Of a stretch of 64,000 bases of DNA, positions 1 to 8,202 are shown piece by piece. Both the position numbers and the translations under genes were made by a program. The stretch's first letter is position 1. Each line of letters starts with the position of its first letter. The notes under the pieces were generated by a model. It was not told the DNA's origin. It made no database searches and worked only from the letters and a program-made list of their open reading frames with translations. The stretch lies in contig CAWAXG010000075.1 of NCBI GenBank assembly GCA_963785755.1, positions 186,001 to 250,000 of the forward strand. The letters run 5' to 3'. Source of the stretch: JACCXG01 sp963785755 (GTDB lineage Bacteria; Acidobacteriota; Vicinamibacteria; Vicinamibacterales; 2-12-FULL-66-21).

Positions 1-644
1 GCGTCCTCGCGGATCGCCACGATGTCCGGGCGCGGCGTCATCACCTCGCGCACCAGCGTGTCGCCGAAGTCTACGATGGACTGCAGCAACCGCCGCTCAT
101 CGCGCTCGTGGAGGCTCTGAGCCTCCACCGCCTCATGGCTGGCTTGCGCAGCCTCGTTCTGGTCGTCGCCATCGCCGTTGGCGACGACCGCGGGTTGCCG
201 CTCGCGGCGGCCGTTCGCGATCAGCCGGGCCAGCGAATTGGTCAGCGGCTGCAGGAACCGCGCCGCGACGTCGAACGGCGGCAGCAGCCACTCGAGCACC
301 CGCTCCGGATCGCGCCGCGCGATCAGCATCGGCAGGACGTGCTCGCAGATCAGGATGAAGACCGCCACGAGCACCATCAGCATGCCGATGGATTTCAGCG
401 ACCCGGTACGCCCGGTCAGGATCGCGATCGACATCGTCGCGAGCGAGAAGATGATCCCGAGCATCAGCCGGGCAGGCAGGAACAGCCGGATCGGATCGTC
501 GAAGTAGAACCCGAGGCGATCGTCGCGGCCGCCGCGCTCGGCCATCAGCCGCAGCGACAGCCGCATCAGCATGCTGAACGCGGTCTCGATCGTGCCGACG
601 TAGACGGCGGCCACGGCGAGCAGGAGCAGCAGGACCGGAATCAT
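1..644 (-). CDS. CNNM-domain (DUF21) CorC/YbeX-type membrane protein, 3' end cut by window edge
   Basis: Translation of the minus strand from an ATG at 644 gives an open frame that runs off the left edge, so only the first ~214 residues are present. It starts with a hydrophobic segment, then has two further hydrophobic stretches near residues 50-75 and 80-105, as in the CNNM (DUF21) transmembrane domain. A charged linker follows, and the last visible part contains REVMTPRPDIVAIRED, the usual entry to the paired CBS domains of CorC/HlyC-type proteins; the CBS part lies outside the window. The ATG overlaps the ybeY stop (ATGA, 644-641), which implies translational coupling. Members of the family are implicated in divalent-cation (Mg/Co) handling, and E. 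coli YbeX is linked to ribosome function. The order ybeZ-ybeY-ybeX supports the assignment. Confidence 0.8.
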   Translation of the reverse strand, partial: MIPVLLLLLAVAAVYVGTIETAFSMLMRLSLRLMAERGGRDDRLGFYFDDPIRLFLPARLMLGIIFSLATMSIAILTGRTGSLKSIGMLMVLVAVFILICEHVLPMLIARRDPERVLEWLLPPFDVAARFLQPLTNSLARLIANGRRERQPAVVANGDGDDQNEAAQASHEAVEAQSLHERDERRLLQSIVDFGDTLVREVMTPRPDIVAIRED

Positions 645-1231
645 TTCCTGGCCTTGCCGCGGCTCCGCCGCGGCCCCGGTTGTGCCGAACCTGGCCCCCC
701 GCCTTCGCTCCGCTTCGGCGAGGCTCGCCGTAGCCTTGGCGGAGGCGGCGCCCCCGCCCTCGCGATCAAGCCTTCACGCAATCCGCCTTTTCGCCGCAGT
801 CGCGCCTCGGCGCGCCCCATCCGGCCGTTGTCGCCGGCATGGTCGTGGTCGTAGCCGAGGAGGTGCAGCAGACCATGCAGCGCGAGCACGCGCAGCTCGG
901 TCGCCAGTGCGTGCCCTGCCGAACGTGCCTGCCGGCGGGCCACGCCGGTGGCAACGACGATATCGCCGAGCGCGGGCGGTTCGCGGTGCGCGCGTGATGG
1001 ATGCGACGGGGGGGCTGCCGGAAATGACAGGACGTCGGTGGCGTTGTCCTTGCCGCGGTACTGGAGATTGAGAGTACGGATGCGGCGGTCCGTGACCAGG
1101 GCGATGGCCACCTCGCCGCGTACGCGCGAAGGGGCTGTCGCGGCCAGCCATCGAGCCAGGCCGCCGTCAGGGACCGGACGGCCGCCGCCGTCCGTGACCG
1201 TCACGCGAAGGCGCCTACTGTCGGGATCCAC
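641..1231 (-). CDS. ybeY: Endoribonuclease YbeY (rRNA maturation factor) with repeat-derived C-terminal extension
   Basis: 196 residues from a GTG start at 1231. The UPF0054 metal-binding signature is present as HGLLHLLGYDHDH (three His that bind zinc), and the upstream core contains LNLQYRGKDNATDVLSFP, typical of YbeY. The enzyme acts in 16S rRNA 3'-end maturation and late 70S quality control. The family is usually ~150-160 residues; here a basic, proline-rich tail (PPRLRRASPKRSEGG...) adds ~35 residues and is encoded by a palindromic repeat at 701-745. The start lies inside the end of phoH (17-bp overlap) and the stop overlaps the next gene by ATGA, so the three genes form a tight operon. 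Assignment is firm; whether the tail is translated in a functional protein is not known. Confidence 0.93.
   Translation of the reverse strand: MDPDSRRLRVTVTDGGGRPVPDGGLARWLAATAPSRVRGEVAIALVTDRRIRTLNLQYRGKDNATDVLSFPAAPPSHPSRAHREPPALGDIVVATGVARRQARSAGHALATELRVLALHGLLHLLGYDHDHAGDNGRMGRAEARLRRKGGLREGLIARAGAPPPPRLRRASPKRSEGGGPGSAQPGPRRSRGKARK
701..745. repeat. Palindromic repeat element inside the 3' end of ybeY
   Basis: The segment contains CTCCGCTTCGGCGAGGC and then CTCGCCGTAGCCTTGGCGGAG, giving nested inverted repeats around GCGAGGCTCGC. It encodes the RLRRASPKRSEGG-type peptide in the ybeY frame. Peptides of this form recur in many GC-rich genomes as products of short dispersed palindromic elements; that link is from memory, and only one copy is visible in this window. 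Confidence 0.55.
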
Positions 1232-2165
1232 CGTACGATTCGTACGCCTTCACGATCTGCTGCACGAGCTGGTGCCGCACGACGTCCTTATCGTCGAACC
1301 GGATGAATTCGATCCCCTCGATGTTGCCCACGACCTTCATCGCCTCGACCAGCCCAGACGTCCGCCCGGTCGGCAGATCGATCTGCGTGATGTCGCCGGT
1401 GATGACCGCTTTCGACCCGAAGCCGAGCCGCGTCAGGAACATCTTCATCTGCTCCTGCGTTGTGTTCTGCGCTTCGTCCAGGATGACGAACGCATCATTG
1501 AGCGTGCGGCCGCGCATGAAGGCGATCGGCGCGACCTCGACCGTGCCGCGCTCGATCAGGCGCTCGGCACGCTCGACGTCGAGCATGTCGTAGAGCGCGT
1601 CATAGAGCGGGCGCAGGTAGGGATTGACCTTCTCCTGCAGATCGCCGGGCAGGAACCCGAGCTTTTCGCCGGCTTCCACGGCCGGCCGCGCCAGGATGAT
1701 GCGATTGACCTTCTTCGCGAGGAGGAACGACACGGCCTGCGCCATCGCGAGGTAGGTCTTGCCCGTCCCGGCCGGGCCGATGCCGAACACGATGTCGTAT
1801 TTCTCGATGGCGTCGAGATATCGCCGCTGGTTGACGCTCTTCGGCAGCACCTGCCGCTTGCCCGACGTGCGCGGCGCGCCGCGCAGAAAGTAGTCGGCGA
1901 GCTCCACGGTGTCGTCCTGCGCCACCAGCTGAGCCGCGGTCTTGACGTCGCCCTTGGCCAGCTTGTATCCGCCGCGAATCAGTGAGCCCAGCTGTTCGAG
2001 CACTCGCTCGGCGCGCGCGACATCGGCCGAGTCTCCCTCGACAATCAGCTCCTGCCCGCTCGTCCGAATGCGGACGGCGAACAGGCCCTCGAGGTGCTTC
2101 AGGTTCTCGTCGTAATTGCCAAACAGCGATTCGGCACCCTCGTCGGGGACCGCAATCTTGCGCAT
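1215..2165 (-). CDS. ybeZ: PhoH-like ATPase (YbeZ)
   Basis: 316 residues, the normal length for this family. A KH-like N-terminal region (about residues 10-75) is followed by the P-loop GPAGTGKT near residues 130-137, the Walker B region VILDEAQNTT, and the conserved GDITQIDLP segment. PhoH/YbeZ proteins are P-loop NTPases with a predicted RNA-helicase-like role and interact with YbeY. The ATG at 2165 has no obvious Shine-Dalgarno sequence. The gene overlaps ybeY by 17 bp and heads the ybeZ-ybeY-ybeX operon. The upstream 190 bp to aspS contain no gene. Confidence 0.93.
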   Translation of the reverse strand: MRKIAVPDEGAESLFGNYDENLKHLEGLFAVRIRTSGQELIVEGDSADVARAERVLEQLGSLIRGGYKLAKGDVKTAAQLVAQDDTVELADYFLRGAPRTSGKRQVLPKSVNQRRYLDAIEKYDIVFGIGPAGTGKTYLAMAQAVSFLLAKKVNRIILARPAVEAGEKLGFLPGDLQEKVNPYLRPLYDALYDMLDVERAERLIERGTVEVAPIAFMRGRTLNDAFVILDEAQNTTQEQMKMFLTRLGFGSKAVITGDITQIDLPTGRTSGLVEAMKVVGNIEGIEFIRFDDKDVVRHQLVQQIVKAYESYGGSRQ

Positions 2166-2285
2166 GACGGCGGGAGGTATAGCGGTAACTCCTTCAGTCG
2201 TGGGAAATTAGGAAAACATCCTACCATACGGGCCGGCGGGCGCCCGTAATAGCGGTGTAACGCCGGCGCCGGGAGGTAGTCCGGC

Positions 2286-2305
2286 CGCGCCGCTGAAGCG
2301 GCGCG
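2286..2305. repeat. REP-like palindrome upstream of phoH
   Basis: CGCGCCGCT-GA-AGCGGCGCG is a perfect 9-bp inverted repeat with a 2-nt centre, lying between the aspS stop and the phoH start on the same strand. It may act as a terminator for the aspS transcript or be a dispersed REP element. There is no run of T, so intrinsic termination is uncertain. Confidence 0.55.
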
Positions 2306-2353
2306 CTACGGGCGTCGCGGGCGTTTGCTCCCTCCGCGCGGTCCCAGCCCAAA

Positions 2354-4123
2354 TCAGTCCACTTTCAAATGCAATTCGCGCAGTTGTTTCGGGCTGACCG
2401 TGGACGGGGCACCCGCCATCAGGTCGACGGCCTGCGCGGTCTTCGGGAAGGCAATGACGTCGCGGATCGAGGGCTCGCCGCACAGGACGGCGACCAGCCG
2501 GTCGAGGCCGACCGCGATCCCGCCGTGCGGCGGCGTCCCGTACTCCAGGGCATCGAGGAAGAATCCGAAGCGAAGCTTCGCCTCCTCGTCCGAGATCTGG
2601 AGCAGCTTGAAAATCAGGCGCTGGAGCTTCTGGTCGTGAATCCTGATGCTCCCGCCCGCCACTTCACTGCCGTTCAGGACCAGATCGTACGCACGGGCGC
2701 GCGCGCGTTCCGGAGCGGACTCGAGCATGTCGGCATCGCTCTCGAGCGGCGACGTGAATGGATGGTGCATGAACTCGAATCGCTGCTCCTCCTCGAGCCA
2801 TTCGAACATCGGGAAATCGACCACCCAGAGGAACTCGAACGAATTCGGATCCGACAGGTTCTCCTTCTTCGCGACGGCCAGGCGCAGCTGCCCGAGCAGG
2901 ATGCTGGTAGGCTGCGGGCGTCCCGCGGCCATCACGAGCAGATCGGTCGGTCCGCAACCCGCCAGTTCGAGAGCGCCGAGAACCGCATCCTCTCCGATCG
3001 GCTTGATCGCCGAGCTCTGCGGGACGCTCTCCGGCCATCGCGCCCAGACGAGACCGGACGAACCGAATTGTTTCGCCTGCTCGACGAGCTCATCGAGCTG
3101 GCGTCTCGAATAGCGCGCGGCGCGCGGGATCACAAACCCCCGGACCGCTCCGCCAGCGTCGAGAGCCGCTCTGAATAGCGGGAACGGCGTCTCCTGGAAC
3201 GCAGACGACAAGTCCCTGATCTCCATGCCGCACCGCAGATCGGGCTTGTCGGAGCCGTACTTGGCGATCGCTTCGGCATACGGCAGCCGCAGGAACGGAT
3301 ACGGCGCTTCACGTCCGACGAGCCGCATCAGGCGATCCATCAACGGCTCGATTGTCGCGAACACGAGCTCTTCGGTCGCGAAGGAAATCTCCAGGTCGAC
3401 CTGCGTGAACTCCGGCTGGCGGTCGGCTCGAAGATCTTCGTCGCGGAAACACTTGACGATCTGGAAGTACCGATCCAGGCCGGCGATCATCAGGATCTGT
3501 TTGAAGATCTGCGGCGATTGCGGCAGCGCGTAGAACTCGGCCGGATGCACCCGGCTCGGCACCAGGTAATCGCGCGCGCCTTCCGGGGTCGACTTCGTCA
3601 GCATCGGCGTCTCGATCTCGAGGAAGCCGTTCGCGTCGAAGTACTTCCGGATCTCCATCGTCGCGCGGTGCCGCAGCGTCAGGTTGTGCTGCATCCGGGA
3701 GCGCCGGAGGTCGAGATACCGGTATTTGAGCCTGGTGTCTTCGGACACCGGGCCTTCGTCCGCGATCGGAAACGGCGGGGTCTTCGCGTCGTTCAGGAGA
3801 CGCACTTCGCGCAGCTCGATTTCGATCTCACCAGTCTTCAGTTTCGGATTGACCGACTCGGGCGAGCGCCGCTCGACGCGACCGAGCACCGCGACGACGT
3901 ATTCGGGGCGGAGCTCCTGAACGGTGGCGACCAGATCCGGATTGTCGCGCGCCACCACCTGCGTCACGCCGTGCCGATCCCGGATGTCCAAGAACGCCAA
4001 CGATCCGAGATCCCGCAGACGATGGACCCATCCGAGCAGAACGACGTCCTGGCCGGCGTGCTCGACGGCCAGTGCGCCGCACGTATGCGTGCGGGCAAGA
4101 TTTCCCAACGACTGAATTTTCAT
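2354..4123 (-). CDS. aspS: Aspartate--tRNA ligase
   Basis: A class II aminoacyl-tRNA synthetase of bacterial AspRS size (589 residues). It has an N-terminal OB-fold anticodon-binding domain (about 1-110), motif 2 (CFRDEDLRADRQPEFTQVD), the inserted GAD-type domain, and motif 3 (GGIAVGLDRLVAVLCG, with the class II Arg). The open frame extends 30 nt further upstream, but the ATG at 4123 overlaps the hisS stop as ATGA and begins MKIQSLGNLARTHTCG, the usual AspRS N-terminus, so that start is preferred. It is co-translated with hisS, a widespread pairing. Whether it is discriminating or non-discriminating (AspRS/AsxRS) cannot be told here. Confidence 0.95.
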   Translation of the reverse strand: MKIQSLGNLARTHTCGALAVEHAGQDVVLLGWVHRLRDLGSLAFLDIRDRHGVTQVVARDNPDLVATVQELRPEYVVAVLGRVERRSPESVNPKLKTGEIEIELREVRLLNDAKTPPFPIADEGPVSEDTRLKYRYLDLRRSRMQHNLTLRHRATMEIRKYFDANGFLEIETPMLTKSTPEGARDYLVPSRVHPAEFYALPQSPQIFKQILMIAGLDRYFQIVKCFRDEDLRADRQPEFTQVDLEISFATEELVFATIEPLMDRLMRLVGREAPYPFLRLPYAEAIAKYGSDKPDLRCGMEIRDLSSAFQETPFPLFRAALDAGGAVRGFVIPRAARYSRRQLDELVEQAKQFGSSGLVWARWPESVPQSSAIKPIGEDAVLGALELAGCGPTDLLVMAAGRPQPTSILLGQLRLAVAKKENLSDPNSFEFLWVVDFPMFEWLEEEQRFEFMHHPFTSPLESDADMLESAPERARARAYDLVLNGSEVAGGSIRIHDQKLQRLIFKLLQISDEEAKLRFGFFLDALEYGTPPHGGIAVGLDRLVAVLCGEPSIRDVIAFPKTAQAVDLMAGAPSTVSPKQLRELHLKVD

Positions 4124-5445
4124 TGTGCTGTGTCGACTCTCGCCGCGAACCACTCGCGCATGCCGTGCCGGGGCACGGGGGTCTGCTCTCCTGTTTTCAT
4201 GTCCTTGACGGTGACAACTCCGCGCGCCCGCTCGTCGCTGCCCATCACGAGGACGTGCGGCACTTCGATCGCGGCTGCGTACTTGAACTGCTTGCCGAGT
4301 TTGTCCGGCTCGGGATAGACCTCGACGCGAATGCCGCCATCGCGCAGCTCGCGCGCAAGCCGCAGCGCGTCGGCGGGGTCCTCCCCTTCGAACAACGTGA
4401 CCAGGACGTCCGCCGTCCTGCCGTCAACGGCGGCCGGAAACATCCCGCGTTCGGTCATGACGACGAGGATGCGCTCGAGCCCCAGTGAGAAGCCGCAGGC
4501 CGGAATGTTCTCGCCGAGGAACATGCCGATCAACCCATCATACCGGCCGCCGCCGCCCAGGCTGCCGGCGAGGTCCGGAACCGCGATCTCCATGATGGCG
4601 CCGGTGTAGTACGAGAGTCCGCGCGCAAGGCTTGGATCGAAGCGCAGGTGCGGCCCGGCGCTGGTCGCTTCGCCGAGCGCGAAAATCTGCTGCAGCTCCC
4701 CCGCCGCGGCTCTCGCGTCGTCGTCCTGCAGCGCCGCAGTGACGTCTTCCAGCGTGGTCCCGGCCGCAAACACGGCGAGCAGGCGATCGGCGGCGGCCGC
4801 GCTGATGCCTCGCTGATCCAGCTCGCGGCGGACGCCGTCCTGGCCGATCTTGTCGAGCTTGTCGAGCGCCACGAGCGCCTGCCCGTGCAGGTCGGCCGCC
4901 ACGCCCGACGCGTCGAGCAGGCCCGCCAGCACGCGCCGGTGATTGATCTTGACGACGAAGTCGCCGAATCCCAGCCGCAGCAGGACGTCCGACACCGCCG
5001 CGCACAACTCGGTCTCGACGATCATCGCGCGCGACCCGATCACGTCGACGTCACATTGATAGAACTCGCGGAACCGCCCGCGCGCCGGCCGGTCGGCCCG
5101 CCACACCGGCTGAATCTGATAGCGCTTGAAGAACCTGGGCAGCTTGCCGCGATGTTCCGCGACGACGCGCGCGAGCGGAACCGTCAGGTCGTAGCGAAGC
5201 GCGAGATCGGTTTCCCCCGACGACTCGTGCTCCCCCCGGCGCAGCACTTTGAAGATCAGCTTGTTGCCCTCTTCGCCGTACTTGCCGGTGAGCGTCTCGA
5301 TGTTCTCGAGCGCCGGTGTCTCCAGCGGCTGGAAGCCATACCGCTGGTAGACGTCCTCGATGATGCCGATGACGTAGCTGCGGCGGCGGACGTCCTGGGG
5401 CAGGAAGTCGCGCATGCCGCGCGCCGGTCGCACTGAGCCGGCCAC
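4120..5445 (-). CDS. hisS: Histidine--tRNA ligase
   Basis: 441 residues, slightly longer than the usual ~420-430. Class II motif 2 is seen in FREFYQCDVDVIG, the histidyl-specific HisA-type signature in ARGLSYYTGAIMEI, and motif 3 in GFSLGLERILVV. The C-terminal ~95 residues (DVLVTLFEGEDPADALRLA onward) match the anticodon-binding domain. The N-terminus MAGSVRPARGMRDFLPQDV carries the common RGMRDFLP element close to the start, which supports the chosen ATG. It is first in the hisS-aspS operon, with ATGA coupling to aspS. A 71-bp gap separates it from the upstream amidohydrolase, which is on the same strand. Confidence 0.95.
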   Translation of the reverse strand: MAGSVRPARGMRDFLPQDVRRRSYVIGIIEDVYQRYGFQPLETPALENIETLTGKYGEEGNKLIFKVLRRGEHESSGETDLALRYDLTVPLARVVAEHRGKLPRFFKRYQIQPVWRADRPARGRFREFYQCDVDVIGSRAMIVETELCAAVSDVLLRLGFGDFVVKINHRRVLAGLLDASGVAADLHGQALVALDKLDKIGQDGVRRELDQRGISAAAADRLLAVFAAGTTLEDVTAALQDDDARAAAGELQQIFALGEATSAGPHLRFDPSLARGLSYYTGAIMEIAVPDLAGSLGGGGRYDGLIGMFLGENIPACGFSLGLERILVVMTERGMFPAAVDGRTADVLVTLFEGEDPADALRLARELRDGGIRVEVYPEPDKLGKQFKYAAAIEVPHVLVMGSDERARGVVTVKDMKTGEQTPVPRHGMREWFAARVDTAQ

Positions 5446-5516
5446 TACAGGCGCCCGCTAATTGAACGGAACATAACCACCGATCTTAGCAAAGCGCCCA
5501 TTCCGGGCGGCCCGTC

Positions 5517-7130
5517 CTACGGCTTCTTCACCGTGGGGTACGCGATCCCGAGCTGCTCGAGGTACGTCTTGTACCGTGAGGGATCGTAGTAGTACTTCCG
5601 CATTTCAGCCCGGTACCGCTCCATCGTGCCCTTGTTCAGATCGATGGCCGGCTTGTCCTGCGTGCGAATGAGCGGCTCGTACTTGATCTCCTTGGTCTGC
5701 ACCGTTCGAAAGTAGTCCCACGCCTGCTGCACGAGCTCCGGCCTCATCATCAGGTCGATCATCGTCATGGCCTGGACCTTGGCGCCGGCAGTCGCGCCCT
5801 TGTGGGCGATCGGCGTGGCCATCGCAATCGCGTTGGCCCAGTTGTGGCCGGGCAACCCGGGAATGTTCGACGGGAACCGCAGCGTCACGGTCGGCACGTT
5901 CCACGAAATGTCACCGATGTCATCCGAGCCGCCGCCGCGATTGTCGGTCACCGGGCCCTGCAGCTCCTTGCCGACCTTCAGGGTCAGACCCTTATCGCGG
6001 CTGCCGATCTCCTTCTGCAGCGCCTTCGCCAGCGTCTGGTCGGCTTCGCTCCACACCGGCATGCCGACGCGTTGAATGTTCGCCCAGGTCGTTTCGGCAA
6101 CCGTCCGGTTCATGTGCTGCGGCCAGGCGGTCCCGAGCACGCGGCTCGGAAGGACCTCGGTCCCCGTCATCAATGCCGCGCCCTTGGCCATTTCATCGCC
6201 GATCTGCCAGAGCTCCTTGATCTTCGGGTAGGTGGTCTGGCGGAAGTAGTACCAGACCGACGCCACGCGTGGAACGACGTTCGGCTGGTCGCCGCCGTTG
6301 GTCACGACGTAATGCGAGCGATGCTCGAGCGGGAGGTGTTCGCGGCGGTAGTTCCAGCCGATGTTCATCAATTCCACGGCGTCGAGCGCGCTCTTGCCGC
6401 GCCACGGTGCGCCAGCCGAGTGGGCGGTCTGGCCGCGGAAGGTGTACTCGACGGACACCAGTCCCGTGCCGGCGCGATCGCCCCATGAGACGCCGAGATC
6501 ATCGCCGACGTGCGTGAACAGCGCCACATCGACGTCCTTGAAGAACCCTTCGCGCACGAAATAGGCCTTGGTCCCGAGCTGCTCTTCGGCGGTCCCGGTC
6601 CAGATGCGAATCGTCCCCGGCAGCTTCTCGCGCTCCAGGACCTTCTTGACCGCAATCGCCGCCGTGATGTTCACCGCCTGCCCCGAGTTGTGGCCCTCGC
6701 CGTGTCCCGGCGCTCCTTCGATGAGGGGTGCGTGATAGGCGACGCCAGGCTTCTGCGAGGCTTGAGGAATGCCGTCAATGTCGGAGCCGAGCGCGATGAC
6801 CGGCTTGCCGGAGCCCCAGGACGCCATGAAGGCCGTGGGGATCCCGGCAATGCCCTCCTCGACCGTAAACCCGTGTTTCTTCAGGACGCCGATAAGATAG
6901 CGATTGGTCTCGAGCTCCTGGAAGCCGAGCTCGCCGTAACTGAAGATCTGATCGACCATCTGCTGGGTGAACGTCGCCATCGACTCGACGTCGGCCAGCG
7001 CGGCCGTTTTCAGCGTTTCCACCCGGCTATCGGGCTTTGCAGCCCCGCCATCCGGGGACTGTTGAGCGAGCGGTGCAGCCGCGAGCGCGGCCGCCAGCGT
7101 CAGGACTCCGGTCAATCGATAGCGGACCAT
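5517..7130 (-). CDS. Secreted M20-family amidohydrolase (AbgB-like)
   Basis: The start at 7130 is chosen because it has GGAGG five bases upstream and begins a signal peptide (MVRYRLTGVLTLAAALAAAPLAQQ); the open frame extends further upstream without support. The mature part (~515 residues) has the M20 peptidase pattern: GSDIDGIPQ, GHGEGHNSGQAVN, TAEEQLG and a dimerisation-domain region around HSAGAPWRGKSALDAVELM. The spacing and the GHNSG and TAEEQ elements resemble p-aminobenzoyl-glutamate hydrolase subunit B and related amidohydrolases, which hydrolyse amide bonds using a dinuclear metal centre. The true substrate is unknown. It is divergent from moaA, with ~48 bp between starts. Confidence 0.85.
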   Translation of the reverse strand: MVRYRLTGVLTLAAALAAAPLAQQSPDGGAAKPDSRVETLKTAALADVESMATFTQQMVDQIFSYGELGFQELETNRYLIGVLKKHGFTVEEGIAGIPTAFMASWGSGKPVIALGSDIDGIPQASQKPGVAYHAPLIEGAPGHGEGHNSGQAVNITAAIAVKKVLEREKLPGTIRIWTGTAEEQLGTKAYFVREGFFKDVDVALFTHVGDDLGVSWGDRAGTGLVSVEYTFRGQTAHSAGAPWRGKSALDAVELMNIGWNYRREHLPLEHRSHYVVTNGGDQPNVVPRVASVWYYFRQTTYPKIKELWQIGDEMAKGAALMTGTEVLPSRVLGTAWPQHMNRTVAETTWANIQRVGMPVWSEADQTLAKALQKEIGSRDKGLTLKVGKELQGPVTDNRGGGSDDIGDISWNVPTVTLRFPSNIPGLPGHNWANAIAMATPIAHKGATAGAKVQAMTMIDLMMRPELVQQAWDYFRTVQTKEIKYEPLIRTQDKPAIDLNKGTMERYRAEMRKYYYDPSRYKTYLEQLGIAYPTVKKP

Positions 7131-7178
7131 GCGACCTCCGAAGCGGGGAGAATAGCAGATAATAAAGGGCCTATCCGG

Positions 7179-8202
7179 ATGACCATTTTCGATCGCTTCG
7201 GACGGCCGCTCCGCAGTCTGCGCGTTTCCGTCACCGACCGCTGCAACCTCCGCTGCCAGTACCTGCATGCCGGAAACGGACTACGTCTGGCTGCCGCGCG
7301 AGACGCTGCTTTCCTTCGAAGAAATCGCGTCGATCACGACGGCGTTCACCGCGCTCGGGGTCGATCGGGTCCGAATCACGGGGGGTGAGCCGCTGCTCCG
7401 CCGCGACCTGCCGGCCCTGGTCGCCAAACTCGCGGCGATTCCTGCCGTTCGCGATCTCGCGCTCACGACCAACGGGGTCCTGCTCGCGGAGCGGGCCGAC
7501 GCGCTGCGGCGCGCCGGGCTGCATCGGATCACGGTCAGCCTCGACACGCTCCGCCGCGACCGTTTCCTGGCGCTCACCAGGTTCGACGAGCACGCGGCGG
7601 TCCTCGCCGGCATCGAGGCGGCGGCCCGCGTCCCGTTCGACAGCCTCAAGCTCGACTCCGTCGTCATGCGCGGCGTGAACGACGACGAGCTGGTCGAGTT
7701 GATCGAGTACGGCAAGAACGTCGGCGCGGAGGTCCGGTTCATCGAGTATATGGACGTCGGCGGCGCCACGAGATGGCAGCGGGACGCCGTCGTATCGCAG
7801 GAAGAGATCCTGGCGACCCTGGCTTCGCACTACGGGCCGATCACCGGCGTGCCCGGCCGCGGCTCCGCGCCGGCGGACCGCTTCGCCCTGCCCGATGGCA
7901 CGATTTTCGGCGTCATCGCCTCGACCACGCAGCCCTTCTGCGCCGATTGCGATCGGAGCCGTCTGACCGCCGACGGCGTCTGGCTGATGTGCCTCTATGC
8001 CCACGCGGGCACGGATCTCCGCCGTCCGCTCCGTGCCGGCGCGAGCGGCGACGAGGTGATCGAGTTGATCCGGACGGTCTGGTCGCAGCGCGCCGACCGC
8101 GGCGCCGAGGAACGGCTGGGGGTCGAGCGGCGCGAATCCCTCATTCCCCTTGCCGCGCTCAAGAAAGATGCGCACCTGGAGATGCACACCCGTGGAGGCT
8201 GA
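7179..8202 (+). pseudogene. moaA: GTP 3',8-cyclase MoaA, interrupted by a 1-nt frameshift in the radical-SAM motif
   Basis: The frame from ATG 7179 encodes MTIFDRFGRPLRSLRVSVTDRCNLRCQY, the standard MoaA N-terminus, then reads out of frame. The second frame from 7264 resumes with C-MPETDYVWLPRE and continues to the end. The break is at TACCTGCATG (7260-7269): removing one C restores CxxxCxxC. The rest is intact: the C-terminal cluster FCADCDRSRLTADGVWLMC (three Cys) and the terminal Gly-Gly required by MoaA. MoaA makes the first intermediate of molybdenum cofactor synthesis (with MoaC). A one-base insertion in a CC run suggests a sequencing error; otherwise the gene is inactive. It overlaps the start proposed for htrA by 11 bp. 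Confidence 0.88.

Noticed and set aside
108..854. Long plus-strand open frame over the corC/ybeY region
   Set aside because: Antisense shadow of the conserved minus-strand genes; composition is Arg/His/Gln-rich with no motifs.
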